A DNA stretch of 64,000 nucleotides from Eleusine coracana subsp. coracana. Taxonomy: Eukaryota; Streptophyta; Magnoliopsida; Poales; Poaceae. The translations under genes and the position numbers were made by a program. The stretch covers positions 47,071,511 through 47,135,510 of the forward strand of contig CM064424.1 in assembly GCA_032690845.1 (NCBI GenBank), given 5' to 3'. Under the pieces are notes generated by a model. That model did no database searches, was not told the origin of the DNA, and was given only the letters and a program-made list of their open reading frames with translations. Positions within the stretch are counted from its first letter, which is position 1. Each line of letters opens with the position of its first letter. Shown piece after piece: positions 32,962 to 45,762 of this stretch.

Positions 32962-33352
32962 AGAAAAATATTATTTTCATATACAAAAACTAGGATGTTG
33001 ATCAAAATTTGACTTTTCAATCAATGTCTTGAAGGAGACCGGAGACTATGGATGTGTTGATCTTTTCAAAGGGTTTTCATAATTACTTATACGTTTGATT
33101 TGGAGACGGGAAGAATTAGGAGTGTGCCTTTCTTATTAGGAAAGGAAGAAGTACAAATTTCTTCTCTCAAGTTTGCCACGAGTCTTGGACAATCCCTTGG
33201 ACTATAAAACGTTAACTTAATTGACCCCCACCATTTCTAAAACTGGAGCACTTTACACATCTTTTTTTCAAAGAAAAACTGCTTGTGTACGTGAGAGTGG
33301 TTGGCACAACACGTGGTGTCGCTAAAAAGAAAACACATATTCCTCGTCTCCA
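32962..33352. other. Unassigned spacer
   Basis: AT-rich sequence to the right of the 16-bp target duplication. I see no gene or element boundary in it. Confidence 0.4.
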
Positions 33353-34281
33353 GTGAAAGAACCTAGTGATCGAGAGGGGTGAATCGAGAACTTGTTAGAT
33401 ATGCCAAATTCATCATTTCCAAAACCTGACACTCAAATAACTGTTATAACAATTCTAGATGATTATGTTAGTAAGTTCACAGTCCTAGGAAAAGAATAAT
33501 ATTCTAAATATACTAATAAATCATACGAGACAATACAACTCCTATGCAATCTAGTGATCAAAGACACGTGAAAGCAAACATACCTAATAAATCACACGAG
33601 ATAATATGATGTAGCACTTCACCTAGGAGTATTCTAGGTTATCGAATCATAGGGAATGTGTGTGTACTAATCTTCTAAAGTAATCTGTTCAAGGATAATA
33701 CGAATATAGTAGGCAGAGGGTAGAGAGAATTCCTATGGTCAAGGATCTTATGATAAGATAGGTCCAGTCTATACTGCTTGCTTCGGGCACCGGCTTACCC
33801 CTGCATCTACAAGGGACTCCGACCAACAGATCTACGACGTATCCAAACATGGAGAATTACTAAGACAGGATATGGCTGTTACAAACCGTGGGGCACGCAA
33901 CAAATAAAGATAACCTCTAGTCTACATATCACGTCTACACTATCGATTACTATCAAAGTCTCGGTGCCACGTTTATAGAAGACTAAGATACTCTAACTAA
34001 ATAGGGCGATGATCCTGTAAGCAATAAAAAAAATAACTTACATAAATAGAAAACTTAAATACCAAGGAGAAATCACAAATACTTACTTGAAATAGAAAGC
34101 ATACAAATATTCTTGTAACTCTGATATTTCCTTGAATTTAATTATAAACCATCTGCATACAATATTCACCAACACTTGTGAAAATTGTTAGTAATAAACT
34201 CCTACCATCATGTTAGTTATTTATTTTATATATTTTATGCAGGCAATTGACAGTCGGATTTAGCATTTAAGGTCCATCAAC
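33353..34281 (-). repeat. LTR-like sequence, minus orientation
   Basis: On the minus strand it starts TGTTGATGGACCTTAAATG at 34281. It has a stretch (about 34145-34205) resembling the LTRs at 37352 and 56416: ggagtttattactaac, cacaagtgttggtgaatatt. A TATA-like ctataaacgtgg precedes the ctcctaggtgaagtgctac region seen near the end of such LTRs. The left end (tgaaagaacctag at 33353) is uncertain and no target duplication was found. Confidence 0.5.
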
Positions 34282-34350
34282 AACGAGTCTCAGGGCAGTA
34301 ATTGCATGAGTGACCGTGCTTATATAGACCTCGCACATTATGCGAGCGTC
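34282..34350 (-). pseudogene. Gag zinc-knuckle end, split from the rest by an LTR
   Basis: In reverse complement this contains a cysteine/histidine cluster (TGCGAGG, then GHSCNYCPET) matching a gag zinc knuckle, with a small frame change inside. It is continuous with the gag at 52752-53611 once the solo LTR between the two caaag copies is removed. It ends at the LTR-like boundary at 34281. Confidence 0.65.
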
Positions 34351-37300
34351 CAAAGTGTAACAGAACCGCCTTACCATAAAAATGATTCCATTTTAGGATG
34401 TTCCTTGTGTGGTGACATGCGCTATGATACCCAATAGTACTACACATGACAGACACAATACAGCTTGCATGAGACATAGACAGAGTACATAATTTTTACA
34501 TAAATCCAAATTTAAATACAAAACTGAAGTTTAACAATGTGTAAGTGAAAATGGTTCCATAATGCTTAACAAGGTTCGACGAAATAATAAAAATACAATC
34601 GCTCTCTCATGGTGATACACATCAAACATCTGGCCAAGATAGGTGTTCTGCCCAAGACACTATACCGGCAATCAGCATACTACTCTCGTTGTTCGGTGCA
34701 CTGCTTCCACAACATATTCCAACAATCAGGGTGCGGGTCTTCCTAGTGAAACCTTCCACCGCGGTGGAAATCCCCACCCTGGTTATCTGAAAATCACATA
34801 AAGCTATGTCCTGAGTAACTAGTATTCAACAAGACTTACCCGACAAAAATGGCCAACTATAGCTAACTCCTAGACATGCACAGGCTAGGGTAGGATTTAT
34901 ATTGCCAAAAAGTAGCCTATAAGTGAATCCTTATTTTTCAAGTTTTAGCAACAAGTTAATTTGTGAGGAAAAAATAGTAAATTAAGTTTACACTATATCT
35001 ACAACAAACATGGTTGCAATACAATAATTAAATAAAGTATGACAATATTAATTCCCAACATCATGTTTTTTCTTGTTACTACGATCCGGAGCAGCGATCG
35101 AGTGGTACTCGTTATTATGAGTGGAAGTGACTCGAATCATTTTACGTTCTGCAGGAGAAACTTGTTTGCATGACCAATACGCGCCTTATGGAAGCTGCAT
35201 GGAGCAACTTTTCATATATGGCGCCCCAAGGACGGTTCAGGTCCTATCGCTCTTGGAAAGGGTCCCCTAACGTGATGCGTTTCAGACAACATCCGTGGAT
35301 GGATTGCTCCCTCCCCTCAGTCGCTAGTTCCACCAAATTCAAAGAGGATAAGGTATCATCCAGCCAGGCAACAATCGTTGCTACATCAGTTTACTCAGTT
35401 TATAATCTCTAGCATGCAAACAGTATGTTCAAACTTGATCCCATGGGCTGAACATGACGCGGACCTTAAGCGACTCAGACGGGGCTACCTTCTTGAACAC
35501 AAGCTGTCATTTCCTTTCTCCCTAGTTGCCTGTCCGGTCTCCATTGTTATCCCATTTAGATACTTTCCATAACCATTCCCAGTGAGAGATATGACTTAAC
35601 TATGAGTTGTCTTTTACCACTCGCTGACTCATTGCCGTAATTAAGTAGAGCCCGTAACGTCCTGAAGCTATCAATCGGTAAAGGAACCTACAATAATACT
35701 AGGGTTTCAGAGCAACTCTATAAATTTAATGCAGAGATAAAACTACATCACTCTATCTAGTAATAAAAATGAAAGCGGTAAAAATTTGGTGGGATGCAGT
35801 GTAGCTTGCCTTGAGCTGGGTCTTGGCTAGCAGGATCACCTCCTTGTCCTTCCGGCTCCTACTCTGCTCCGGCCTCCACGTGGTTCACATTGTGATGTAC
35901 ATGATGTAAGTGCGATGTTGTGCATGAGAGAAGATTCATGGCATTCTATTTATATTAGATTGACAGGTATGATGAGTCCGGGGGTGTTGATTAATTCAGT
36001 AAATAATATATAAAAAGTAGAGGCATAGGGTGAGCGCATTTAGTATATTTACTTCATGGACTCTAGTAATTAATCATGATAATGGAGTACAAGGTACGGT
36101 GTGTGTCAATCGCGATCGATACGGTCATGCAGGGTTGTTGGGTAATGGTACTGGTCAAAAGAATAATTCCATTTATTGAGCACAACCCTAATTAAGAATT
36201 GAGGGTATTGAATTGGATTACAAGGTGCAACTGTATTTTAAGTGAAGATATTACCCCTAAGACACAAATAATTAAATTTACTTAGTTCTAGAAATCAAAT
36301 ACACAAGGGTGATTTATTGTAATTGGGGCATGCTAGGGGTGAATTATGGGTCAAGTTTCACTGACATGCATGGGGCAAAATAATTTAAATAACTAATTTA
36401 GTCCAAAATCTAAATAATTCCTACAGGCCAAAATAATGAAAATTAATACATGGGATTTTTCATGGGGCTCAGCGATGCCTAAACACGGCCACATGTCAAA
36501 GGCCAGGAACTTATCCAATTAATATACCAAGATATGGTTTGATTTCTATGTTTCGCATTAATTTCATATATGATAAACATATACACATGCATGCAGTGCT
36601 AGCATTTTATGAAAATGAAAATTTGTTTTGTCCCAAAACTGCCAATATTTAATTGTCTGTGGATTTTATAATTGATAAGGAAATCTCAAGAATTTCTTTA
36701 ACACAAGAAATGGACAAATGGCACTGGGCCAGCAAATCTGGGTTGCACGGCTGCCCATTCAGCAGCGTGTGCAGTGGATCTGGGCCGAGCACAACCAGAG
36801 ATGAGCGCGCCATGCACGCACGCGGGCGCTCACACGTCGGCGAGGGCACGGCGGCCGGATAGGACTGCGGCGGGGTTGCCCCACATGCGGAAAAGGGGTC
36901 AGCAGACCTGAGGCGAGGTGCAGGGAAAGATCACCAGGCAGGGCCCTCGGCATGTGGAGGTGGCAGCGGTGGACGACGGCAGCGAGGTGGAGGGTTCCAG
37001 CGATGGACCAATGCGGAGGGAGGTCGAGTGAGGTTGGAGGGGGGGGGGTGTAGGTCGAGGATGACGTGCAGGTGCGAGGAATCAACATAGGGCTCACCGA
37101 AGGCTCTAATTTTATGGCGACAATGACAGGCAAACAAAGACTGCCTTCCCGGTCTCTTCCAAGTCCACCACACTCGTGAGGGCACTCCGGCTTTGATTCG
37201 AGGGGGGGGGGGGGGGCTTGAGGGCTGATTGCACGCCGTAGGGACGCCACACTCGAGCTGGGCACGGGCGTTGGGGCCAGGAAAATGCGGCGAACAGAGA

Positions 37301-37351
37301 CAGTGGTGGAGCATTCAGGCTCAGTTGAGGGAGAGAAAGATGGGGGAGTGT

Positions 37352-37679
37352 TGTTGATCCTTAAATACCAAATTTGTCCATCAATTACCTATATTAAAGA
37401 GCTAAATTGATTAACCAACATAGTGGTAGGAATTTACTAATAATAAATTCCACAAGTATTGGTGAATATTTGAGTGCAGGTGAATTATCCACGAAATATG
37501 AACAAATCTACATCATTAATCCAAGAAAAATACCAAACCAGCCAATCAGGAGCCTGCACAAGGATTGCATATATGGAAACGTGGGATTCCCACGCACAAC
37601 TCCGGAGCCAACCGACATAAATGAAGATGAGGTCCACCTATCAGCCACCTGCCAGAAGCATAAGGCCAAAAGGCCCAGG
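37352..37679 (+). repeat. Left part of an LTR split by the 13.5 kb Gypsy element
   Basis: Starts tgttgatccttaaatacc after a purine run (gagagaaagatgggggagtg). It shares aacatagtggtaggaattta and tattggtgaatatttg phrases with the LTR at 56416. It continues at 51213 after the inserted element. Confidence 0.65.
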
Positions 37680-38892
37680 TGTTGGCACCAGAATTTGACC
37701 GGTCCCATCTATCAGAGGCGGGAAATCAAAATCGGCTAGAGTCAATGATATTCAATGGCCGAAGGAAGTTAAGTGGGCCTGTTAGGGTTGTTTTATTTCT
37801 TTCTGTTTCTAGTTTAGATTTTATTTTTTTTAAAAAACCTAGTCAGTTTGTTTAGGAGTCCTGACCGAATTGGATCAAAACCTCTTGCATGAGGTTATAA
37901 ATATGTAATAGGATTTGTACGAAAAGATAACACTTTTGTTCAATATAATTTGGCGCATCGCCAACCTTTTTGATTTGAAACCCTCATCTCGCACGGGCTG
38001 CATCGGCTCCGACCTTGGCGTGAGATTTGTATTAGTCACCCTCGGTAATTCTATCCATTTCAACTAGTGCTTGTTCTATCGACTCTGATTGCAATATTGT
38101 CTTGGTTGAAGCCGATCTATTATAATCTTGGTAGATTTTATAGGAATTATTTAGGTCTGATTATTCGAGTCACTTTGTTAACTTTATCTATAAATTGATT
38201 AAATCTAGTTTTATCTACCGTGTTTGAATACTGTCTTGATTAAGTTCGATCTATTAGAATCAGTAAGGCTACATCGGTTTTGACCTCTTGCTCGGTAGAT
38301 AGGGATAGATTTGATCAGTTTATAGGTAGGGTCGATAGGGTTCTATCGGGATATTTAGCCAATAGGTTATAACAGTTCAATCGACCTTCTGATGCTTAGT
38401 TGATCATATCATTTATTTTGCCCTCTGCTTAAATAAGATAGATTTGATGATTATGAGGCATATTTGCAATACCAGCTAATTAAATCTATCGACCTGACGC
38501 CATCGGCATAGCGAGTTTATGTGTATTTACTGTAGATCTATCGACTCAGCTCTATTGACTCTAGCACTTTTCATCGACTTGGCCAGTCCTTTTGGGAATA
38601 CTGTAGATTTATCGATTCTGGCCAGTCAACTCGTTCTTTTATCGACAGTTATGACCCTAGACTGTTTACTGGATTAAATTTTGCTGATAAGCCAATACGA
38701 CTGATTTCACGAATAGTGATTATCGGCTTTCTTCATTGGCATGTCCTAGGCCGGTGACCCGTGTCATCTGACCATTTATCTCTTTGTCAGTTTGCAGAGA
38801 AAATTGACTGGCACACCCCGGTTTCTTGTATTGAGCCTGCACTAGAATCAAGCAAATCTCCCAGGTCACGCGTGGTGATTTTTGTGTCAACA
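37680..38892 (+). repeat. 5' LTR of the 13.5 kb Gypsy
   Basis: 1,213 bp. It lacks a ~78-bp stretch present in the 3' LTR (50296-50373) and differs by further indels near the end, so the two LTRs have diverged considerably. No reading frame of note. Confidence 0.93.
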
Positions 38893-38899
38893 TGCTTTT

Positions 38900-38917
38900 T
38901 GGCACGCTTGATGGGAC
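38900..38917 (+). other. Primer-binding site
   Basis: TGGCACGCTTGATGGGAC begins seven bases after the LTR and resembles the tRNA-primed sites of Tat-type Gypsy elements. Confidence 0.75.
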
Positions 38918-39005
38918 AAAGAACTTCAAACTCTACATCATGCCTGAACTTGGAATGCCAAAAGCTCCTGAAGACACACAACCAAAGCACAATGTCAATG
39001 CTTAG

Positions 39006-40667
39006 ATGAGGAATGAACATGTGCTACCTATTGTCAGAGATGACCTGAGTGATGAAGCGAAGGCACAGATTGATCAGATACTTGCTGAGTTTGAAAAGTT
39101 TCTATTAGGAACTTTTGGCAAAACAAGGAATGGTGTCATCCAAAAAGGAAAGTTGCCTGCTGCTGTCCTGGTTAAAGGTGAAGAGAAGTCACTTGCCAAT
39201 AAACCAATAGAAGTTGTTGATGAAGAGGCTCTTAGCAACATGATCAACATGGTGGTATATCATGCATTAATTAACCAGTTGCCTGTGTTGGTTAATACTT
39301 TGAGGGTTTTGATTGTTCAGACTATAGAGGGTTGCATAATTGATGATCCAATTCATGGGCCGATGTATTTTCGTGTGACTGGGAATGTTCTTCGGCCTAC
39401 AGCTCATGCGGCAAGTTCAAGTCAAAGACCTTCAGAAAATACTCCACCTTCCAAGGAAGTTGATGCTGGAACGCCTCCCATATTACAGAAGACTACTCCA
39501 CAGACACAACCACTGCACTACGGACAAGACGCTACAGAGCCGAATGTGACATACAGTACTACCCCTAATGTTGAGTCGAGTATGTTTGGAGTGTCATCCT
39601 CATCTGCACTACGAGGAGAATTAGGAGGCCATCATAGAGTTGTTAATTTTGGTTCGCCTATACCAGCATCTGGTCCTGCATTTACTACTCCAAATGTCAA
39701 TGTGTCGACTGATGACTGGGATTCGAAGATTGCTGAGGTAATGAGGGAACAATTTGGATTGAAGCCTAAGCAACAGACGTATATGTATCGACCTCCGTAT
39801 CCTCCAAGCTATGATTTGATTCCTATGCCAAGTCGATACAAACCACCAAAATCTACTAAGTTCACTGGACAGGATAATACTACTACAGTTGAGCATATTA
39901 GCTGATTTTCAGTGCAATGTAGAGAAGCTGGTAATACTGAGGCATTAAATATCAGGTTGTTTCCATTGTCCCTGTCCAGATTGGCTTTTTCTTGGTTCGC
40001 ATCGTTGCCCCCAAATTCAATTATTACTTGGACTGATCTCGAACAGAAATTTCACAAGTACTTCTTTGCTAAAACTTTGAGGCTATCAGATTTGATTGAT
40101 GTGAGGCAGAAAGCTGGAGAGTCTGTGCATGATTACATGCAGATATTTAGAGATGTGCACAACAAATGTTTTAGTGTGTAGTTAACTGATAATCAGATGG
40201 CAGAAATAGCATTCAATGGTTTGGTTGCCCTTTTAAGAGAAAAGTTTCCCTCTGCTGAATTTGAAAGCTTGTCAGAATTTGTGTAGAAGGTATCCATACA
40301 AGAGAATTTGACTTGGGGGCCACGTTCAAGGCTGATTCAGATCAATTTTAATGATTATGGGTCTGAGTCTGATGAAGAAACTGTCAAAGTCGATATGGCC
40401 GAATGGACTAGAAACAAGAATACATTGTTGTGCCCGTGGGTGAAGCAGAACAAACCTGAAGAGAAATATGATTTTGATGTCACCAAGGCCGACAAGATAT
40501 TCGATATGTTACTGCAAGAAAAGCACATTCAGTTGCCATCCAACCATGTGATTCCACCTGTTGAAGATTTGAAGAAGATGAGGTACTGTAAATGGCATAA
40601 TTCTCCTTCTCATAATACCAATGATTGCAAAGTATTCAGGAAGCAAATTCATATGGCAATTGAGTAG
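39006..40667 (+). pseudogene. Gag of the 13.5 kb Gypsy, with nonsense codons
   Basis: One frame runs through most of the region. It opens with RDDLSDEAKAQIDQILAEFE. Stops occur at about 39903, 40180, 40284 and 40665. The capsid-like domain spans the first stop: SRYKPPKSTKFTG, then RLFPLSLSRLAFSWFASLPP, TDLEQKFHKYFF. The nucleocapsid has CKWHNSPSHNTNDCKVF, a zinc-knuckle variant of the Tat branch. The earlier ~150 residues are low-complexity (serine, threonine, proline). The repeated in-frame stops show slow point decay rather than rearrangement. Confidence 0.9.
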
Positions 40668-41165
40668 GGCAAGATCAAATTTACTAAAGGTACTATGAAG
40701 ATGGATGGACATCCTTTCCCGGCGAATGTCAATATGGCTGGTATCGATAATATAGAGGCATTTATCAAAAGATACCAGAAAAAGAGGTATAGGAAAGTGA
40801 AGGAATCATAGTTTGATCCACATTGGGGTTGTACATTCTTTTAATATTGTTGGGATCACAATATGAAGTTGCCATCAATTGATAATTGTCCTGGATGTAG
40901 TAAGCATACAGAGCAGATGTATAGAGAGGCTACAGCAAGTCATTGGCACCAACATCGCGGGAATAATTCCAAAGAGTCGATGGTACGATCAGCTGATCGA
41001 CTTTAGAGAGTGTCTGCATTTGATCAACTTGGAACCAAGAAGGCATGTGATGAAGCCAAATTTGATAAGGAGGTCGACGAGGAGATGCAGGAGGGGCAAG
41101 AGCAGGCTGATTAATGGTGCCCATTTGGTATTTTCTCTAGGAGTCAGAAATGCAGAATACAAAGA

Positions 41166-41600
41166 ATGCACTGCAGGCAGATTAGGGCCGGCCAGTATTA
41201 TGATGAAGATGATCAGCTGCCAAAGAAAGTCTGGAGGTTAAAGGTGAAATCACAAGAACAGACGCCGAGTACCTCTGTAAATATGGTAATGATTCCGCCT
41301 CAAGAATTCATGGCTACAGAAGAAGAATTGTTTGCTGATAGAGAGAGTGAACCACAACTTATATTTGATACTCAGCAGGCAGTGTTTGATAAACCAGATG
41401 AGTCTAAACATCGGCATTTGAAAGCTTTGTACTTAAGAGGTTTTGTTAATGGGATGCGAATGGGAAAAATGATGGTCGATGGAGGTGCTGCAGCAAATAT
41501 CATGTTGATCACTACTGTCAGGAAGTTGGGAAGACTAAAGAAGATTTTATTGATATAAATATGATTCTTAGAGATTATGGTGGTCGTACTGCAGCAGCTA
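41166..41600 (+). pseudogene. Aspartic protease region of the 13.5 kb Gypsy
   Basis: The active-site loop is seen as GKMMVDGGAAANIML (about 41466-41508), with DGGAA in place of the more usual DTGA or DGGSS. The frame then shifts; LGRLKKILLI is followed by a stop at 41558, while the next frame reads INMILRDYGG. The region from 40670 to 41165 is a gag-protease linker with stops. Confidence 0.8.
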
Positions 41601-41956
41601 AAGGAGTTTTAAACGTGGAGCTTACAATCGGCAGCAAAACCTTGCCGGTTACTTTCAATATGATTGATGGAGGGAACCTACAACCTTCTGTTGGGACATG
41701 ATTGGATACATGCTAATTGATGTGTTCCTTCTACCACGCACCAATCTCTGTCCCAATTGAATAGTAATCAAGTAGAGGTGATCTCGGCCGATAAAACCGT
41801 TAATGTTGCATCGACCGATTTAGTTTCATGGCATGCGGATGATATGGAGTGTTTGTCTGGCAAGATCTGGGATGGGGATTATGTCAAGATTACTACATAG
41901 GGTCTTGAAGTAGTGGACCAATCAAATTCTAAACTATTTCTCTGATAGGCACCCCA

Positions 41957-43024
41957 ATGGAATTTGCAGAAGATGGGAAGTTGGGAGAAGGATTCATGTC
42001 GGCCGATGAGTTACTGGAAGTTGATATAGGAGATGGTGACAAACCAAGGCCGACATTTATTAGCAAAAAGTTAGATGAAGAGTTTAAAGTTGAATTAATA
42101 AAGTTATTGAAAGAGTATCGGGATTACTTTGCTTGGGATTATTCTGAGATGCCCGGTCTGAGCCGATCTATAGTTGAACATCAGTTGCCCATTAAACCTA
42201 GATATCAACCTTACAAGCAGCCCCCAAGAAGAATTGAACCAAAGATATATGATGATGTCAAGGCTGAGATTACTAAATTATATGATGCTAAATTTATTAG
42301 GTCTTGCCGATATCCAGAGTGGGTTTCAAATATTGTGCCTGTTTTCAAGAAGTGTGGCAAATTTAGAGTTTGTATTGACTTTCATCCATTGAATAAAGCT
42401 ACCCTGGAAGATGATTACCCAATGCCGATAGCAGATCTTCTGGTTGATGCAGCTGCAGGACATAAAATTTTTAGCTTTATGGATGGTAATGCTCGTTACA
42501 ATCAGATTTTCATGGCAGAAGAAGATATACCGAAGACTGCTTTCAGATGTCCTAGTGCTATTGGATTGTACAAATGGGTGATCATGACCTTTCGGTTGAA
42601 AAATGCTGGAGCTACATATCAAAGGGCCATGAATTATAGATTCCATGATCTGATCGACAGGTTGGTTGAAATTTATATTGATGATGTAGTAGTCAAATCT
42701 AAAAGAGCAGAAGATCACATAGCCGATTTACGAGAAGTACTTGAGAGAACCAGGAGGTATGGATTGAAGATGAATCCAAAGAAATGTGCTTTCGGTGTTT
42801 TGGTTGGTCAGTTTTTGGGTTTCATTGTGCATGAAAGAGGAATTGAAGTTGGGCCAAAGAGCATGAAGGCTATCAATGATATTGAACTGCCAACTAACAA
42901 AACAGAACTTCAAACATTAATCGGCAAAGTGAATTTCATCAGGAGGTTTATTTCAAATTTATCTGGGAAACTTTATGTGTTTACCTCATTGTTGAAGTTA
43001 AAGGCAAATCAAAAGTTTGTGTAG
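41957..43024 (+). pseudogene. Reverse transcriptase of the 13.5 kb Gypsy
   Basis: A 355-codon open stretch encodes nearly a full Gypsy RT. It has EWVSNIVPVFKKCGKFRVC, PLNKATLEDDYPMPIADLL, a changed SFMDGNARYNQI (usually D/G-Y-S-G-YNQI), TFRLKNAGATYQRAMN and the catalytic IYIDDVVVKSK. The thumb region (RRYGLKMNPKKCAFGV, GQFLGFIVHERGIEV) follows. A TAG at 43022 separates it from the RNase H. It is the best-preserved domain of this element. Confidence 0.92.
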
Positions 43025-43045
43025 GAGGCAAAACAACAGAAAGCT

Positions 43046-43729
43046 TTGGATGATATTAAACAGTATTTGGTGTTCCCACCGGTATTGGTACCACCAAAGG
43101 AAGGATTGCCTTTCAAGCTTTATCTTGCGGCGGATAAGAAATCAATCGGATCAACTTTAATCCGAGAACAAGATGGCAGAGAAAGAGTGGTGTTTAATCT
43201 AAGTCGAAGATTGATTGATGCTAAAACCAGGTACATGGGGATTGAGAAGTTATGTTTATTTATATTTCTCATGTGTGAAGTTGAGGCATTATTTGTTATC
43301 GACCGAGTGTGTGATGGTTTGCAAAGCCGATGTCATCAAATCTATGCTATCAGCTCCTATATTAAAAGGGAGAATTGGTAATGGATGTTTGCTCTAGCCG
43401 AATATGATCTTACTTATGAATCTGCTAAAGCTATTAAAGGTCAGGTGCTGGCTGATTTAGCTGTTGAGCACTGTGGGTCTGAAGTGTCGATGGTGGAGCC
43501 AGTGCCATGGTTATTATTCACTGACGGATTTGTTTGCAAGAATGGATGTGGTATCGGGCTCGTGATCATATCACCGCTGGGGGCAAGACTTGAGTTTGCA
43601 TTCGCTGTTGAAGTATCAACTAATAATCAGACTAAGTATAGAGCTATGATTAAGGGGTTGCAGATGACGAAAGAAGCTGGAGTCGATTGTGTCAAAATCA
43701 TAGGAGATTCATTTTTGGTGCTCGGATAG
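43046..43729 (+). pseudogene. RNase H region of the 13.5 kb Gypsy
   Basis: The first part (43046-43381) is the RT-RNase H connection with LPFKLYLAADKKSIG. A stop at 43379 and then LTYESAKAIKGQVLADL lead to the RNase H core: WLLFTDGFVCKNGCGIG (first Asp), NNQTKYRAMIKGLQM (Glu of the usual NNxAEY changed to Lys) and IIGDSFLVLG (Asp). The Glu-to-Lys change and the stops mean it is inactive. Confidence 0.85.
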
Positions 43730-43794
43730 CTTGCAGGGGAATTCGAGTGCAAGGATGATATGTTAAGATTATTTCGTGAGAGTGTCAAAGTATA

Positions 43795-45160
43795 TTGCAA
43801 CACTTTAAAGCAGTAAGATTCAAGCATGTCCCAAGACAACAGGATATGGAGGCGAATGATCCGGCACAAAAGGCATCGGGTTATCAATTGAACGATACTG
43901 AAATTATTGTCGATATAGTTGATGTCGATGAAGAAGATTGGAGATTTGGGATTATTCAATATCTTAAAGATCCAACCGAACAAGTGCCTCAGAAGATTCG
44001 GTACATGGCTTTGAGGTATGTTTTATTAGAAGAAAAACTTTATTATCGAACGATTGATGGTGTACTATTAAGATGCTTGAATCAAGAAGAGGCCAAAGTC
44101 GTTATGTGTGAAGTTCATGAAGGAATATGTGGAACACATCAATCGGCTCATAAGATGAGGTGATTGTTAAAAAGGACTAGGTATTATTGGCCGACTATGC
44201 TAGAAGATTGTTTCAGATATTATAAAGGATGTCAGGAGTGTCAGAAATTTAGAGCGATACAGAGAGCACCTGCATCGGCTATGAATCCAATTATGAAGTC
44301 GTGGCCTTTTAGAGGTTGGGGTATGGACATGATTGGCCAAATTTATCCTGCATCAAGCAAGGGTCATAAGTATATTCTGGCAGCTACAGATTACTTTACG
44401 AAGTGGGTCAAAACCGTACCTATGAAAAATGTTACTATTGGTGATGTGATCAACTTCGTGAAGGAACATATTATATATCGATTTGGTTTACCATAGGCTA
44501 TTACCACTAACCATGGTTCTGTGTTCACTTTGGAAGAGTTTCAAAGCTTTGCTGATAGTATGGGAATCAGGCTTTTGAGTTCATCGCCATATTATGCTCA
44601 AGCCAATGGTCAAGCAAAAGCTTCCAACAAGTGTTTGATTAATTTGATTAAGAGGAAGATAGATGAATAACCTAAGAAGTGGCATACAATGAATCTTTAT
44701 GGGCATACAGGATGGCTTGTCATGGGTCAATTAAGGTGCCACCTTATCAGCTGGTTTATAGGCATGAGGCAGTTTTACCATGGGAAACAAATCTAGGGTC
44801 TAGAAGGGTGGAGATGTAGGACCAGTTATCAGCTGATGACTACAGGCAAGTTATGTTGGATGAATTGGAAGATGTTGTACAACATCGGATGAAGGCCCTG
44901 GAGAAGATTCAAGAAAATAAGACTCGGGTGACTAAGTTTTACAATAAAATGTGGTGCCCAAAAGTTTTTCGGAGGGAGACCTTGTCTGGAAGGTAATCAT
45001 GCCCATCGGCTCTAGAGATAGTCATTTTGAAAAATGGTCACCAACTTAGGAAGGACTATTTAAAGTGAGCCGATGTGCACCTGGCAATGCAAATTTTCTA
45101 CAAGGATTGGATGGAGAAGAGTTCGGGAGAGCGATCAATGGTAAATATTTGAAATGATAT
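43795..45160 (+). pseudogene. Integrase of the 13.5 kb Gypsy, catalytic residues lost
   Basis: The zinc-binding region is HEGICGTHQSAHKM plus CQECQKF. The core begins RGWGMDMIGQIYPASSKG (first Asp present). The second catalytic position reads ITTNHGSVF, with Asn (codon 44509-44511) where Asp is expected. The third reads ANGQAKASNK, with Lys (44617-44619) where Glu is expected. TGA at 44161, TAG at 44494 and TAA at 44668 also interrupt it. The C-terminal part (RMKALEKIQENKTRVTKFYN) is recognisable to about 45160. Confidence 0.9.
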
Positions 45161-45300
45161 TATCCAAGTGTTTGGGTTGATTCATGATTTCTTCATTGAT
45201 TAACAGCTGATATTTTTTTTTAAAGTATCGCGCTTAAGGGATAAGAGCTGATGGTGATACATCAACTTGAGATGGCCGGTATTCAGATATCGCCCTTAGC

Positions 45301-45419
<119 letters not shown>

Positions 45420-45762
45420 GACAGCGCTAAATGGCGTGATGCGTGCTGAATATTATTCAGCGCGCCGGTCGTTTCACCACCAGATGGGTCACGGTCTGCT
45501 GCATGCACGTTGTTAAAGTAATAGAGCAAGCGGTGGCACCCAAACCGTGTCCTTGGTCCCCTACTTTTCTGTCAGGAGCTGCATGCAAGGAATCTTTTGT
45601 GTCCTCTATTTTTTGTGTCAGCAGCTGCATGTATTCTTGGTCCATCACCAGCTGGTCAAACCAACCTCTGTAATCGTATATATACTACAGGAGTAGTATA
45701 CTTTCAGAAGTAGTATATATACTACAATCCTATATACTACTATCTAGGATACCGGCCGGTTT

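Noticed and set aside
33353..34286. Second solo LTR with target duplication
   Set aside because: Candidate flanks (tccag and acgag) do not match well enough to call a duplication.
36759..37314. Proline-rich minus-strand frames of 127 and 168 codons
   Set aside because: They lie in the GC-rich part of a solo LTR, overlap each other in different frames and show no motif.
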